A stretch of DNA of 64,000 nucleotides from an uncultured Rhodospirillales bacterium (GCA_903828515.1 CAIKMD010000006.1:496001-560000), one strand, 5' to 3'. Shown: positions 18,042-27,243, numbered from the stretch's first letter. The notes: generated from the sequence alone by a model not told the origin. Program-made: numbers and translations.

Positions 18042-18058
18042 CTAGAATAATATTCTAG
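18042..18058. promoter_or_regulatory. perfect palindrome between divergent cupin genes (operator candidate)
   Basis: CTAGAATAATATTCTAG is an 8+1+8 perfect inverted repeat (arms 18042-18049 and 18051-18058) in an AT-rich patch within GC-rich DNA. It is 94 bases from the minus cupin start and 115 bases from the plus cupin start. The symmetry suits a homodimeric repressor controlling both directions. The cognate regulator is not encoded next to it. Confidence 0.6.
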
Positions 18059-18172
18059 CCGAATCTAATCTTGGCGCGACCCGACCGCCGATGATATCCT
18101 TGCGCTACAAGGATTGTTGAGCCGCGGGGCATCGACGCCCGGCTGAATGCCACTGTTTATGGGAAGAAACGC

Positions 18173-18706
18173 ATGGCTGAATTCGAGCGCACCCGCACGC
18201 GGGAAAAGGAAGCACCGGGGCGCAGCTCTTACGAGCTTGCGATCCAACTGGACCGCGAATTCGCCGAGCGGCAGCTCATGGGCCGCATCGTCTGCAAGTT
18301 CGATGATTGCCCGCAGACGCTGACGCGCCAGGGACGGCTGCGCAACTATCTAGGCCTGACCACCAAGGACACGCCGCTCCAGGACTGGGTCGTGTTCACG
18401 CATGAGATTCGCACCGCGTCGGGCCGGCATCGGCATCAGGGCGGGCTGATCATCTACGTGATCGACGGCAAGGGATATTCCGTCGTCGACGGCGAACGCG
18501 TCGAGTGGGAAAAGGGCGATCTGGTTCTCCTGCCGCTGCGCGAAAAAGGCGTCGAGCATCAGCACTTCAATTCGGATACGCCGGAAAAGCCTGCGCTGTG
18601 GATGGCGTTCATTCACGGGCCGACGCGGGATTACGTCGCATCGGAGATGACGCAATCGGAAGTCTCGCCGGAATACAAGGCGGCCGAGGAAAAAGGCGGC
18701 CGTTAA
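18173..18706 (+). CDS. cupin-domain protein
   Basis: 177 residues starting at ATG 18173. It opens with a charged helical segment and has a cupin barrel from about 75 to 150. Motif 1 is GRHRHQGGLIIYVIDGKGYS with two His and motif 2 is WEKGDLVLLPLREKGVEHQHFN, so a divalent metal site looks intact. Closest architecture is the single-domain cupins near gentisate or homogentisate-type dioxygenases, but a specific reaction cannot be assigned. It is divergent from a paralogous cupin and followed after 64 bases by an SBP, suggesting a link to uptake of a small organic ligand. Confidence 0.82.
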   Translation: MAEFERTRTREKEAPGRSSYELAIQLDREFAERQLMGRIVCKFDDCPQTLTRQGRLRNYLGLTTKDTPLQDWVVFTHEIRTASGRHRHQGGLIIYVIDGKGYSVVDGERVEWEKGDLVLLPLREKGVEHQHFNSDTPEKPALWMAFIHGPTRDYVASEMTQSEVSPEYKAAEEKGGR

Positions 18707-18770
18707 AGTTCATCGCGGCAAGGGCGGGTCGAACGCCCGACGCGACGTTAAAGATAAACGAGGGGATGAA

Positions 18771-19736
18771 ATGCCGACCGTGATTTCGCGCCGCGATGCG
18801 TTGGCCGTGTTGGGTGGCTCGCTCGCCGCTTTGGGTGTGCCGGGCGCGAGGGCCGCCGAGCCGTTGACGCTGATGCATGTCGGCGTCATTCCGATCTATT
18901 CCGTGGCACAACACTATGCGGCGGACGCCCAAGGCTATTTCGCGGCCGAAGGAATCGCCGTCACCTCGCAACCGGTTCAGGGCGGCGTGATCGGGATTCC
19001 CGGTTTGGTCAGCGGCAGCTTCGACGTGCTGTACTCCAATGCGATTTCGGTGCTGACCGCGCTCGAACGCGGAATCGATCTTCGCATCATCGCCGAGGGC
19101 ACGCCGATTCCGGCCAAGCCCCCCGATGCCGACGCGCTGTTCAAGCGCAAGGGCGAAGACATCAAAAGCGGCAAGGATCTCGAAGGCAAGGTCATCGGCA
19201 TCAACACGCGCTTCACCGCGCAGTGGCTGGTGATGCAGGGCTGGGTGAAAAAGACCGGCGGCGATCTTTCGAAAATCACCTATCGCGAGGTGCCGCTGCC
19301 GTCGATGCTCGACGCCTTGAAGAACAAGCAGGTCGACGTCGCGCTGCTGCTCGATCCTTTCATGTCGATTGCCTTCGCCGATCCGAATTACGAACTGCTC
19401 GGCTGGCCGTCGTCGGTCATTCTGCCGGAGTTGCCGAGCTCGCTGTGGATCGTCAGCGGCACGCTTGCCGATTCCAAGCCCGAATTGGTGCGCGGCTATC
19501 TGCGCGCCTACATCAAGGGCGTGCAATGGGTCAATTCCCATCTCGGCGATCAGGCCTATCTCGATCTCGTCGCCAGTTACACCAAAACCGACGTGAAGCA
19601 GCTCGCCAAGATGTACACGGCCGGCCAGCTCACCGAGATCAACGTCAATGCCATCAAGGGCCTGATCTCGGTCATGCAGGAATACGATCTGCTGAAAACC
19701 AACGTCGAAGTCGATTCGAAAATCTTCAAACCGTAA
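18771..19736 (+). CDS. ABC transporter substrate-binding protein, NMT1-like, Tat-type signal
   Basis: 321 residues. The N-terminus ISRRDALAVLGGSLAALG is a twin-arginine type signal ending near ARA. The body is the NMT1 fold with SVAQHYAADAQGYFAAEGIA, GIPGLVSGSFDVLYSNA and VPLPSMLDALKNKQVD. It is a near-duplicate of the SBP at 21862: the block QWLVMQGWVKKTGGDLSKIT is identical in both. The pair flank a MaoC-like gene and a TRAP SBP on the same strand. No permease is linked. The ligand is unknown. Confidence 0.88.
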   Translation: MPTVISRRDALAVLGGSLAALGVPGARAAEPLTLMHVGVIPIYSVAQHYAADAQGYFAAEGIAVTSQPVQGGVIGIPGLVSGSFDVLYSNAISVLTALERGIDLRIIAEGTPIPAKPPDADALFKRKGEDIKSGKDLEGKVIGINTRFTAQWLVMQGWVKKTGGDLSKITYREVPLPSMLDALKNKQVDVALLLDPFMSIAFADPNYELLGWPSSVILPELPSSLWIVSGTLADSKPELVRGYLRAYIKGVQWVNSHLGDQAYLDLVASYTKTDVKQLAKMYTAGQLTEINVNAIKGLISVMQEYDLLKTNVEVDSKIFKP

Positions 19737-19754
19737 TTCGATGGTCACCGGGCG

Positions 19755-20792
19755 ATGGCCGACAAGCCGACGGTAACGCTGGACGAGCTGCAGGGCTGGA
19801 TCGGCCGCGAGCATGGTCTCGCGGGCGTCGATGCGGTATCGCGCAACGACATCAGGCGCAAGCTCGAGGTCTATTGCTTCGACTGTCCGGTTCATTACGA
19901 CGACGCGGTCGCGCGCGATCACGGCTATCGCGGCCTGATCGCGCCGGTCGCGATGACGGCGTTATGGGCGATGCCGGCTTATTGGAGCCCCGGCGAACCG
20001 ACGATTTTCGCACCGGGCTTGCGCGAAAAGGCCGGCGGTTTGCGGGCCGACCTGCCGACGATTTATTCGAAGGCGGTCAACACCGCGACCGAATGGGAAT
20101 TTTTCGAGCCGCTCTATGATGGCGATGCGCTCGAAGGAAACTGGCGTCTCGTCGAGGTGAACCCGCGCGAGACACGGCTCGGCATCGGCGCGTTTCTGAC
20201 CGTCGAGACCACGATCGCCAAGACATCGGGCGAACTGGTCGCGAAGAATCGCAACGTGCTCTATCGCTACGACGACAAGCCGAGTGACACGCCCAAGGAA
20301 AAGCGCGGCGGGCGTCCCGATGCGACCCCTGCGGATCCGCCGATTCCGGTCGAGGAGACGTCGGCAACGATCGATTGGAACCGTCAGCTTCGTTTCGGCG
20401 ATGTGAGCGTCGGCGACGCCATCCCGCCTTGTTCGATGTGGCTGAGCTATCAGCGCATCGTGATGAGCGTTGCGGCCGACCGGATGTTCGCGGGTATCCA
20501 CCATAATCGCGAGCAGGCGCGCGCCTCGGGTTTCGCCGATATCATCTTCAACACGCGCGGTTACGATCTCTTCTTCGAGATGACGCTGCGGCGCTGGATG
20601 GGCCTCGATGGCCGGCTCGCAAAGCTCGGGCCGTTCCGGATGACCGGAAGCTCCTATCCCGATGACGTCATTACCTGCCGCGCGCGGGTGACCGAGAAGA
20701 TGCCTGAGAATCGCGTGAAGGTCGAACTGGTCGTCGTCAACAATCGGGGCGAGGCGGCGCGGGGCGAAGCGGAAGTTGTGCTGCCGGTCTAA
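19755..20792 (+). CDS. MaoC-like (hotdog-fold) dehydratase/hydratase domain protein
   Basis: 345 residues, cytoplasmic, with no signal peptide. Two hotdog halves are visible: an N-terminal FAS1-type dehydratase half (about 1-160, ARDHGYRGLIAPVAMTALWA) and a C-terminal half (about 200-345, AGIHHNREQARASGFADIIF and ending GEAARGEAEVVLPV). The last pattern is typical of MaoC/NodN acyl dehydratases acting on acyl-CoA thioesters. It starts 18 bases after one SBP and lies 33 bases before a TRAP SBP, implying a transported carboxylic acid that is activated to a CoA ester (inference). The catalytic Asp-His pair was not confidently located. Confidence 0.82.
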   Translation: MADKPTVTLDELQGWIGREHGLAGVDAVSRNDIRRKLEVYCFDCPVHYDDAVARDHGYRGLIAPVAMTALWAMPAYWSPGEPTIFAPGLREKAGGLRADLPTIYSKAVNTATEWEFFEPLYDGDALEGNWRLVEVNPRETRLGIGAFLTVETTIAKTSGELVAKNRNVLYRYDDKPSDTPKEKRGGRPDATPADPPIPVEETSATIDWNRQLRFGDVSVGDAIPPCSMWLSYQRIVMSVAADRMFAGIHHNREQARASGFADIIFNTRGYDLFFEMTLRRWMGLDGRLAKLGPFRMTGSSYPDDVITCRARVTEKMPENRVKVELVVVNNRGEAARGEAEVVLPV

Positions 20793-20825
20793 TCGAAAAC
20801 AGAATTCGTCGAGGGGGAACTGTTC

Positions 20826-21845
20826 ATGTCGGGTATGTCTTTAAGAAAACTGACGCTTGCCGCTGCCGTCGCCACGATCGCCGCGACCGGTGCTCAGGCG
20901 CAGGAGGCGTCGCTGATCCTCGCGACGTTGACGCCGGCCGACAACCCGGCCTCGGTCGAGCTCTATCGTCCGTGGGCGCAGCGCGTCGAGGCGGCGAGCA
21001 ACGGTACGCTCCGGATCGATGTGCGCGACGGCGCGGCGATCGCGAACCTCGCGAACGCGCCGGACCGCCTCGATCAGGACGTCATCCAGGTGACCGAAAT
21101 CATCCCGGCGAGCCATCCCGGCAAGATGCCGCTGACCGAAATCGCGGGTCTGCCGCTGATCGCCAAGAACGGCGAAATCGCGGCGGTCGCGATGTGGCGG
21201 CTCTACAAAACGGGCTTGCTCGACGCCGAACTCAAAAATTACGTGCCGTTGTGGTTTCACACCTTCGGTATTTCCGGCATCCATCTCGCCAAGGAGCCGC
21301 CATCGGTCACCGATCTGCGCGGCCTGAAAATCTCGATCTCCAACAAGATTCAAAGCGACACGATTTCCGATCTGGGCGGCGCGCCGCTGTTCTTCTCGCC
21401 GCCCGACGTCTACGAGGCGATCAACCGCGGCACGGTCGCCGGCGTGATTACGTCGCTGAACACGTTCCCGCTGTGGCGATACGCCGAAGTCACCACCTTT
21501 CACATCGACGTCGCGTTCAGCACGCCGACAAGCATTTTCGCGATGACGCGCAAGCGCTACGACGCGCTGCCCGCGGCGGCGCGCGCCGCCCTCGACGGGA
21601 TTTCGGGCGAAGAGCTCTCGCGCAGAGCCGGCAAGAGCTATGACCGGCAAAATCAGGAGCAGCACGATATCGTCGCAAAGGGAAAAGGCCAGACGATCGT
21701 GGCGCTCGACGCGGCGCAAGAACGGGTCTGGCGCGAGAAGACGGCGCCGATCGCTGATGATTGGGTGAAGTCCCATCCCGGCGGCGGCGACAAGGTTCTG
21801 AGCACCTATCGCGCGTTGGTGGCTGCGGTCGAAGCCGGCAAATAA
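20826..21845 (+). CDS. TRAP-type substrate-binding protein DctP-like (orphan)
   Basis: 339 residues with signal peptide ending GAQAQ, preceded by GAGGGGGAA. DctP landmarks are MWRLYKTGLLD, the GLKISISNK segment, YEAINRGTVAG, and C-terminal LVAAVEAGK. The ligand-anchoring Arg of the G-L-K-x-R-V motif is replaced by Ser. No DctQ or DctM genes are in the window. It is a paralog of the proteins at 4390 and 54170, sharing the WRLYKTG block and tail. It sits between the MaoC-like gene and a Tat-type NMT1 SBP in one direction, probably in one transcript. Confidence 0.87.
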   Translation: MSGMSLRKLTLAAAVATIAATGAQAQEASLILATLTPADNPASVELYRPWAQRVEAASNGTLRIDVRDGAAIANLANAPDRLDQDVIQVTEIIPASHPGKMPLTEIAGLPLIAKNGEIAAVAMWRLYKTGLLDAELKNYVPLWFHTFGISGIHLAKEPPSVTDLRGLKISISNKIQSDTISDLGGAPLFFSPPDVYEAINRGTVAGVITSLNTFPLWRYAEVTTFHIDVAFSTPTSIFAMTRKRYDALPAAARAALDGISGEELSRRAGKSYDRQNQEQHDIVAKGKGQTIVALDAAQERVWREKTAPIADDWVKSHPGGGDKVLSTYRALVAAVEAGK

Positions 21846-21861
21846 TCGAACGGAGGTTCGG

Positions 21862-22827
21862 ATGAATTTCACGATTTCTCGCCGCGATGCGCTGGCAGGC
21901 CTCGGCTCGCTGGCGGCCCTGAACCTGCCGACGCTGGCACGGGCGGCCGATCCGCTTCCCGTGGTCCGGGTCAGCATCGTTCCGATCTACGCCGTCTCGC
22001 CGCATTTCGCGGCCCTGGCGCAAGGATATTTCGAGCCCGAAGGAATCGCCGTGACCACCGTCACGGTCCAGGGCGGCTCGATCGGAATTCCGGGGCTGAT
22101 GGGCGGCAGCTTCGACGTGCTCTATTCCAACGCGATCACCAACATGACGGCGCTGGAACGCGGCATCGACATCCGCATCTTCGCCGACGGCGCGCCGATC
22201 CCGACCCAGCCGCCCGATCCGGGAGCCGTCATCATCCGCAAAGGTGAGCCGATCCGGACGGGCAAGGACCTCGAAGGAAAGGTCATCGCGATCAACGCGC
22301 GTTTCGACATCCAGTGGCTGGTGATGCAAGGCTGGGTCAAGAAGACCGGTGGCGATCTGAGCAAGATCACCTATCGCGAGGTGCCGCTGCCGTCGATGCT
22401 CGATGCCCTCAGGGCGAAGCAGGTCGATGCGGCGCTGGTGCTCGATCCGTTCATGACCATCGGCCTGGAAGATCCGGCTTTCGAGCGGGCGGCCTGGGCG
22501 CTGTCGACCGCGATGGGCGGCCTGCCCAGTTCGTCCTGGATCGTGAGCGGACAAACCGCCGATACCAAGCCCGAACTCGTCCGGGCTTATGCCAGAGGCT
22601 TTGCGAAAGGCGTGGCGTGGATCAACGCCAATCTCGGCAAGAAGCCGTTCTTCGATCTGGTCGCGGGCTACACCAAGACCGATCCGAAGCTGATGGAAAA
22701 AATGTTCGTCGCCGGTCAGCCGACCTCGATCGACGTCAACGGCTACAAGAGACTGATCGAACTCATGAAGGAATACGATCTGCTGAAGACGACCGTCCCG
22801 GTCGAATCGAAGATCTTCAAGGTTTAG
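21862..22827 (+). CDS. ABC transporter substrate-binding protein, NMT1-like, Tat-type signal
   Basis: 321 residues starting 17 bases after the TRAP SBP, with GGAGG before the ATG. N-terminus MNFTISRRDALAGLGSLAAL carries a twin-arginine motif. It is a close paralog of the SBP at 18771, same length and near-identical central and C-terminal regions (MKEYDLLKT versus MQEYDLLKT). A 38-base stretch around the VPLPSMLD codons is identical in DNA, implying a fairly recent tandem duplication. It converges on the SDR gene at 22841. Confidence 0.88.
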   Translation: MNFTISRRDALAGLGSLAALNLPTLARAADPLPVVRVSIVPIYAVSPHFAALAQGYFEPEGIAVTTVTVQGGSIGIPGLMGGSFDVLYSNAITNMTALERGIDIRIFADGAPIPTQPPDPGAVIIRKGEPIRTGKDLEGKVIAINARFDIQWLVMQGWVKKTGGDLSKITYREVPLPSMLDALRAKQVDAALVLDPFMTIGLEDPAFERAAWALSTAMGGLPSSSWIVSGQTADTKPELVRAYARGFAKGVAWINANLGKKPFFDLVAGYTKTDPKLMEKMFVAGQPTSIDVNGYKRLIELMKEYDLLKTTVPVESKIFKV

Positions 22828-22840
22828 GCACGCGCGGCGT

Positions 22841-23593
22841 TCAATAGGTCGCGCGGCCACCCGACAGGTCGAACACCGCGCCGGTGCTGAAGCTGCACTC
22901 CTCGGACGAGAGCCACGCCACCAGCGCGGCGATCTCGGCGGTTTCGATGAAACGGTTCATCGGGATTTTCGACAGCATGTAGTCGATGTGCTGCTGGCTC
23001 ATCTGGTTGAAGAGGTCGGTCTTCGCCGCCGCCGGCGTCACGCAATTGACTGTGACCCCCGAGGTCGCCAATTCCTTGCCCGCCGATTTGGTGAGCCCGA
23101 TGAGTCCCGCCTTGGCCGCGCTATAAGCCGGCGCGTTGGGATTGCCTTCCTTGCCGGCGACCGAGGCCATGTTGACGATCCGGCCATAGCCGCGCGCCTT
23201 CATGCTGGGCACGACCGCGCGCAGGCAGAGGAACGCCCCGGTTAGATCGACATCGATCACGCGGCGCCATTCGGCCGGTTCGTATTCCCAACTTGTCTTG
23301 TTCGGTCCGGTGATGCCGGCATTGTTGACCAGGATGTCGATCTTGCCCATCCGGGTATCCGCCGTTTTCGTCGCGGCATCGACCGATGTTTCCTGCGTCA
23401 CGTCGACAACGGTGCCGTAAACCGTGCCGCTCTTGCCGAGCGCCGCAATGGCCTGCTCGATCGCCGCCGAATCCTGATCCCATATCGCGACCGCAGCGCC
23501 CGAGGCGAGCAGGCGTTCGGCGCAGGCATAGCCGATTCCGCGCGCGCCGCCGGTCACGATCGCGGCGCGACCGCCGAGGTCGATCTTGTTCAT
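22841..23593 (-). CDS. short-chain dehydrogenase/reductase
   Basis: 250 residues from ATG 23593. Classical SDR: cofactor motif TGGARGIG 14-21, D at 39 suggesting NAD preference, NNAG at 90-93, and the catalytic S144, Y157, K161 triad (YSAAK). A GGAG sits eight bases before the ATG; an upstream ATG at 23611 overlapping the hydratase stop is possible. It is last in a long minus-strand run with a hydratase and ABC transporter. A role as diol or hydroxy-acid dehydrogenase in the aromatic route is likely but unproven. Confidence 0.93.
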   Translation of the reverse strand: MNKIDLGGRAAIVTGGARGIGYACAERLLASGAAVAIWDQDSAAIEQAIAALGKSGTVYGTVVDVTQETSVDAATKTADTRMGKIDILVNNAGITGPNKTSWEYEPAEWRRVIDVDLTGAFLCLRAVVPSMKARGYGRIVNMASVAGKEGNPNAPAYSAAKAGLIGLTKSAGKELATSGVTVNCVTPAAAKTDLFNQMSQQHIDYMLSKIPMNRFIETAEIAALVAWLSSEECSFSTGAVFDLSGGRATY

Positions 23594-23607
23594 GGTGCGC
23601 GCTCCGC

Positions 23608-24381
23608 TCATGCGCCGAACTTGACCGAGACGGTTCCGAGCGCGCCGAAATCGACGTCGAATTTGTCGCCGGGCGCCGCCGCCACCATCTTCGAGAGCGC
23701 GCCGCTCATCACGAGATCGCCGGCACGCAGTCCGCCGCCGAAGCGGGTCAAGGCCTGCGCCAGCCACGCGACCGCGATGGCGGGATTGCCGAGGCACGCT
23801 GCGCCGTTTCCGCTTCCCGCCGGCGCGCCGTTGTGCTGGATGGTCATCGCGGCGTCGGCCAGCCCGGCGATGTCGAGCTTGCTGCGTTTACCGCCGGTGA
23901 CAACGAGTCCGGCCGACGCGTTATCGGCGATGGTGTCCTCGATCTTGATGTCCCAGCGCGCGATCCGGCTGCCGCAAATCTCGATCGCGGGCACGACGTA
24001 ATCGGTGGCGGCGATGACCTGTTCCGGGGTGATGTTGTCGCCACGCAGATCGGTTTTCATGACGAACGCGATCTCGGCCTCGATGCGCGGTTGCAGCACC
24101 GCAGTTTGCGACACCGTCGCGCCGTCGGCGAGGATCATGTCGGCGAAGAGCGTGCCGAAATCGGGCTCGTTGACGCCGAGCTGTTCCTGCACCGCTTTCG
24201 CGGTCAGGCCGATCTTTTGGCCGGCGATCGTGCGGCCCTGGCTTTTCCAGATTTCGACGGCCGCCTGCTGCACGGCATAGGCCTCGGCGACGCCTTTGAT
24301 CTCGGTGCGCACCGGTTCGAGAAGAACACGCGTGCGATAAGCGGCGATGATTTTTTTGGCGATGTCGTCGGTGGCGGCCAT
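23608..24381 (-). CDS. 2-keto-4-pentenoate hydratase (MhpD/fumarylacetoacetate hydrolase-like fold)
   Basis: 257 residues of the 2-oxopent-4-dienoate hydratase family. Visible landmarks are GQKIGLTAKAVQEQLGV, PRIEAEIAFVMKTDL with the acidic metal ligands, YVVPAIEICGSR, DNASAGLVVTGG and LVMSGALSKMVAA. The family hydrates 2-hydroxypenta-2,4-dienoate to 4-hydroxy-2-oxovalerate in meta-cleavage pathways. Homologs also act as oxo-hepta-ene-dioate hydratases or decarboxylases. It lies between the ABC ATPase and the SDR, consistent with the catabolic region. The downstream aldolase is not in the window. Confidence 0.9.
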   Translation of the reverse strand: MAATDDIAKKIIAAYRTRVLLEPVRTEIKGVAEAYAVQQAAVEIWKSQGRTIAGQKIGLTAKAVQEQLGVNEPDFGTLFADMILADGATVSQTAVLQPRIEAEIAFVMKTDLRGDNITPEQVIAATDYVVPAIEICGSRIARWDIKIEDTIADNASAGLVVTGGKRSKLDIAGLADAAMTIQHNGAPAGSGNGAACLGNPAIAVAWLAQALTRFGGGLRAGDLVMSGALSKMVAAAPGDKFDVDFGALGTVSVKFGA

Positions 24382-24414
24382 GATCCGTGTCTCCTCAAAA
24401 GGGTCGGTGTAGCG

Positions 24415-25512
24415 TTATTTGCACAGGACGCAACGCTGGGGATCGATGCGGACGTGCACCGGTGCCCCCACGCTCACGCTCAATGACGGATGAACGCGGG
24501 CCTCGAGCCGGGTCTCGCCCCAGCGTAATTCCAGATCCTGGCAGAAGCCCAAGAACATGTGCGTGTCCACCACGGCCGCGCCGATATTGAGGCCGGGCAG
24601 GCTCTCCTGCGAGACCTGTACGTCCTCGGGACGGATCGAGATCGTGACCTTGTCGCCGGGGTTGAGTTGATCGGTCGTCGGCACCACCAGGTTTCCGCTC
24701 GCGGTTTCGATGAGGTAACCCGACGGGTCGGCGTGGCGCCCGAGGACTTTGCCCGAGACGAAATTCGTGGTGCCGACAAATTCGGCGACGAAATCGTTGT
24801 TCGGACGTTCATAAATGTCGCGTGGCGATCCGACCTGGACGATGCGGCCCTGATCCATCACGGCGATGTCATGGGACAGCGCCAGCGCCTCGCTCTGGTC
24901 GTGGGTGACATAGATGCTGGTGATGCCGACCTCGCGCTGGAGCCGTTTGAGCTCGAACCGCATCCGTTCGCGCAATTTGGCGTCGAGATTGCTCAATGGC
25001 TCGTCGAGCAAAAGCAGCGAGGGTTTGGCGACGAGCGCGCGCGCCAGCGCCAGGCGTTGCTGCTGGCCGCCGCTCAACTGAGTGGCCTGCCGGCTTTCGT
25101 AACCGCCCAGTGCGACCACCTCGAGCACGCGGCCGACTTCTTCCTCGATCTGCTTGCGTGAGAGTTTCGGCTCGCGCCCGCGTACCTGCAGCGGAAAGGC
25201 CACGTTCTCGAACACGGTCATGTGCGGCCAGATGGCATAGGATTGAAACACCATGCCGAAGCCGCGTGCATTGGCGGGCACGCGCAAGCCGGTCGCCGAC
25301 GAGAATACGGGTGTCCCCGATACGAGAATCTCGCCGCTATCCGGTGTCTCCAATCCGGCGATCGATCGCAAGGTCGTCGTCTTGCCGCAGCCGCTGGGGC
25401 CGAGCAGGGTGAATATCTTGCCCTTCGGCACGGAAAAGCTGACGCCGTCGATCGCTTTGACGGATTTGCCGTCTGCGACGTAGCTCTTGCTGAGGTTGTT
25501 GACGTCGAGCAT
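24415..25512 (-). CDS. ABC transporter ATP-binding protein, FbpC/PotA type
   Basis: 365 residues from ATG 25512 (an alternative GTG lies nine bases upstream). Walker A GPSGCGKT is near 38-45, the signature is LSGGQQQRLALARAL, Walker B is LLLLDEPLSNLD and the switch His lies in THDQSEALALS. A C-terminal TOBE region follows (about 280-365) as in Fe3+, spermidine and phosphonate importers. It starts a few bases after the fused permease gene on the same strand and clearly serves that transporter. The C-terminus RCVLCK contains a Cys pair. Confidence 0.94.
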   Translation of the reverse strand: MLDVNNLSKSYVADGKSVKAIDGVSFSVPKGKIFTLLGPSGCGKTTTLRSIAGLETPDSGEILVSGTPVFSSATGLRVPANARGFGMVFQSYAIWPHMTVFENVAFPLQVRGREPKLSRKQIEEEVGRVLEVVALGGYESRQATQLSGGQQQRLALARALVAKPSLLLLDEPLSNLDAKLRERMRFELKRLQREVGITSIYVTHDQSEALALSHDIAVMDQGRIVQVGSPRDIYERPNNDFVAEFVGTTNFVSGKVLGRHADPSGYLIETASGNLVVPTTDQLNPGDKVTISIRPEDVQVSQESLPGLNIGAAVVDTHMFLGFCQDLELRWGETRLEARVHPSLSVSVGAPVHVRIDPQRCVLCK

Positions 25513-25521
25513 GGCGGACAC

Positions 25522-27243
25522 CTAGCGCTGAATCCCGATCTTGTTGCCGACCTTGAATGAGGCGGCGGTCACTGCGACGCAGATCAGGGCGATGATCACG
25601 CCGACCACGGATGCCGATTCGAGCTGGCCGGACAGGGTGAAGTCGAACATCAGCAGCGCCATCGTCCGGGTTCCCGGTGTCGCGATCAGGACGACGGTGC
25701 TGACGTCGCGCAGCGTGCTGGCGAACACCAGCAGGAAGACCGAGGCGAGCATCGGCGCGATCAGCGGCAGGGTGACGCGCCGGAAGATCATGCCGAAACC
25801 GGCGCCGCACATGATGGCGGCTTCTTCGAGTTGTCCCGATATCTGGGCGATCGAGCCGCGCAGCAATTGCACGCCGATCGGCAATTCCTTGATGATGAGG
25901 GCCAGCAGCAACGGGACGATGGTGCCGTAAAGGACCGAGAGACCCGGCGTCTGGAGAATGAGCCCGAGCAACGTCACGCCGAGGATGAGGCCGGGAATCG
26001 CCCAGGGCAGCCAGACCATGAGGGCGGCGAGGCGCATGCCCCAGAGATTGGCGCGCACCAGGATCCAGGCGATCAGCGAAAAAATCAGAATACCGATCAA
26101 CCCGACTGAGAAGCCCAGCGTCACCGAGGTGACCGTCGCGCGCAGGAACCGCGTATCGCGCAGCACGGCCAGCCAATGGTCTGCCGTCCACGGATGAGCG
26201 ATGAAGAAGAAACCGAAGAGCTTGCTGAACGAGCCGAGGATCAGCACGAGAAGCGGCAGGAAAATCGTGATGCAAATGTAACCGATCAACACGACCGAAA
26301 TCGCATAGGCCCACCAGGTCTTCTGCCGCGCCTGAAGCTTGACGCCGCGGCTGGTGATCGTCGGCCTTGTGCCGGCACGGTCGAGATAGGCCTGATAGAA
26401 AACGGCCAAAGCCAAAAGGATCGCGAGGAAGATCGTGCCCAGGGCCATGGCTTGCGGGAACAGCGGCGGCTCGAGGCTGATGAAGTCGTAAATCCGGGTC
26501 GAATAGACGTTGATGTTGACCGGCGTGCCGAGGACGCGCTCGACCTCGAAGGCTTCGAGGCTCTTGATCAGGGCGAGGACGAACGCCGTTGCGATCGCCG
26601 GAAGCAGCAGGGGGATGGTGATCCGCCGCAGCGTCGTCACCGTGCTGGCGCCGGACATATCGGCGGCTTCCTCGAACGACGCATCCAGTTGGCGCAGCGT
26701 GGGCCCCAGCAGGATGATCATGATCGGTATGGTGGTGAGGACGAGATGCACCCAGAGGATTCCCGGTACCGAATAGATCGAGAAGATCGCGCCGTGAACG
26801 AAGGGCAGCTTCATCAGCAACAGGTTGATCAGCCCGTAATGCGAATCGAGCAGCAGGATCCAGCCCATCATCATCGGAAAGACCGGAAGCAGAAATCCGA
26901 ACCAGAAGGCGAGTTCGATGAAGCGGTGGCCGGGAATCTCGACCCGGATCAACAGCCACGCGATCAGGAACGCGATCACCGTGGCGATCGGCACGCGGAT
27001 GGCAAGAAGGAACGTGTAGTAAATCGCCGACCAGGTGCGCGCGCTGGAAAAGACGTCGCGCCAGCCGTCGAGGCTCCATTTGGCGGCGGCGCCCATCGGG
27101 GCCACGTCGAAGCTCGACACCAGAACGAAGAGGACGGGCGCGACCGTCACCGATGCGATGCCCAGCAGGAACAGACTGCCCAGCGCCACGCGATAAAATC
27201 GTCCCGTCGACCAGGAGGGCTGCAGGCGGGACGTGTCGCTCAT
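25522..27243 (-). CDS. ABC transporter permease, fused two-MetI-domain FbpB type
   Basis: 573 residues from ATG 27243, whose ATGA overlaps the SBP stop. About 12 hydrophobic segments form two tandem MetI-like halves. The EAA loops read EEAADMSGASTVTTLRRITIPL and EEAAIMCGAGFGMIFRRVTLPL, both intact. This layout is typical of FbpB-type iron permeases, but many homologs import organic acids, 2-aminoethylphosphonate or other solutes. Coupled to the ATPase at 24415 and up to three FbpA-like SBPs. Confidence 0.93.
   Translation of the reverse strand: MSDTSRLQPSWSTGRFYRVALGSLFLLGIASVTVAPVLFVLVSSFDVAPMGAAAKWSLDGWRDVFSSARTWSAIYYTFLLAIRVPIATVIAFLIAWLLIRVEIPGHRFIELAFWFGFLLPVFPMMMGWILLLDSHYGLINLLLMKLPFVHGAIFSIYSVPGILWVHLVLTTIPIMIILLGPTLRQLDASFEEAADMSGASTVTTLRRITIPLLLPAIATAFVLALIKSLEAFEVERVLGTPVNINVYSTRIYDFISLEPPLFPQAMALGTIFLAILLALAVFYQAYLDRAGTRPTITSRGVKLQARQKTWWAYAISVVLIGYICITIFLPLLVLILGSFSKLFGFFFIAHPWTADHWLAVLRDTRFLRATVTSVTLGFSVGLIGILIFSLIAWILVRANLWGMRLAALMVWLPWAIPGLILGVTLLGLILQTPGLSVLYGTIVPLLLALIIKELPIGVQLLRGSIAQISGQLEEAAIMCGAGFGMIFRRVTLPLIAPMLASVFLLVFASTLRDVSTVVLIATPGTRTMALLMFDFTLSGQLESASVVGVIIALICVAVTAASFKVGNKIGIQR

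Noticed and set aside
18722-18738. GGGCG...CGCCC hairpin after the second cupin
   Set aside because: Short five-base stem with no T-run; not a convincing terminator.
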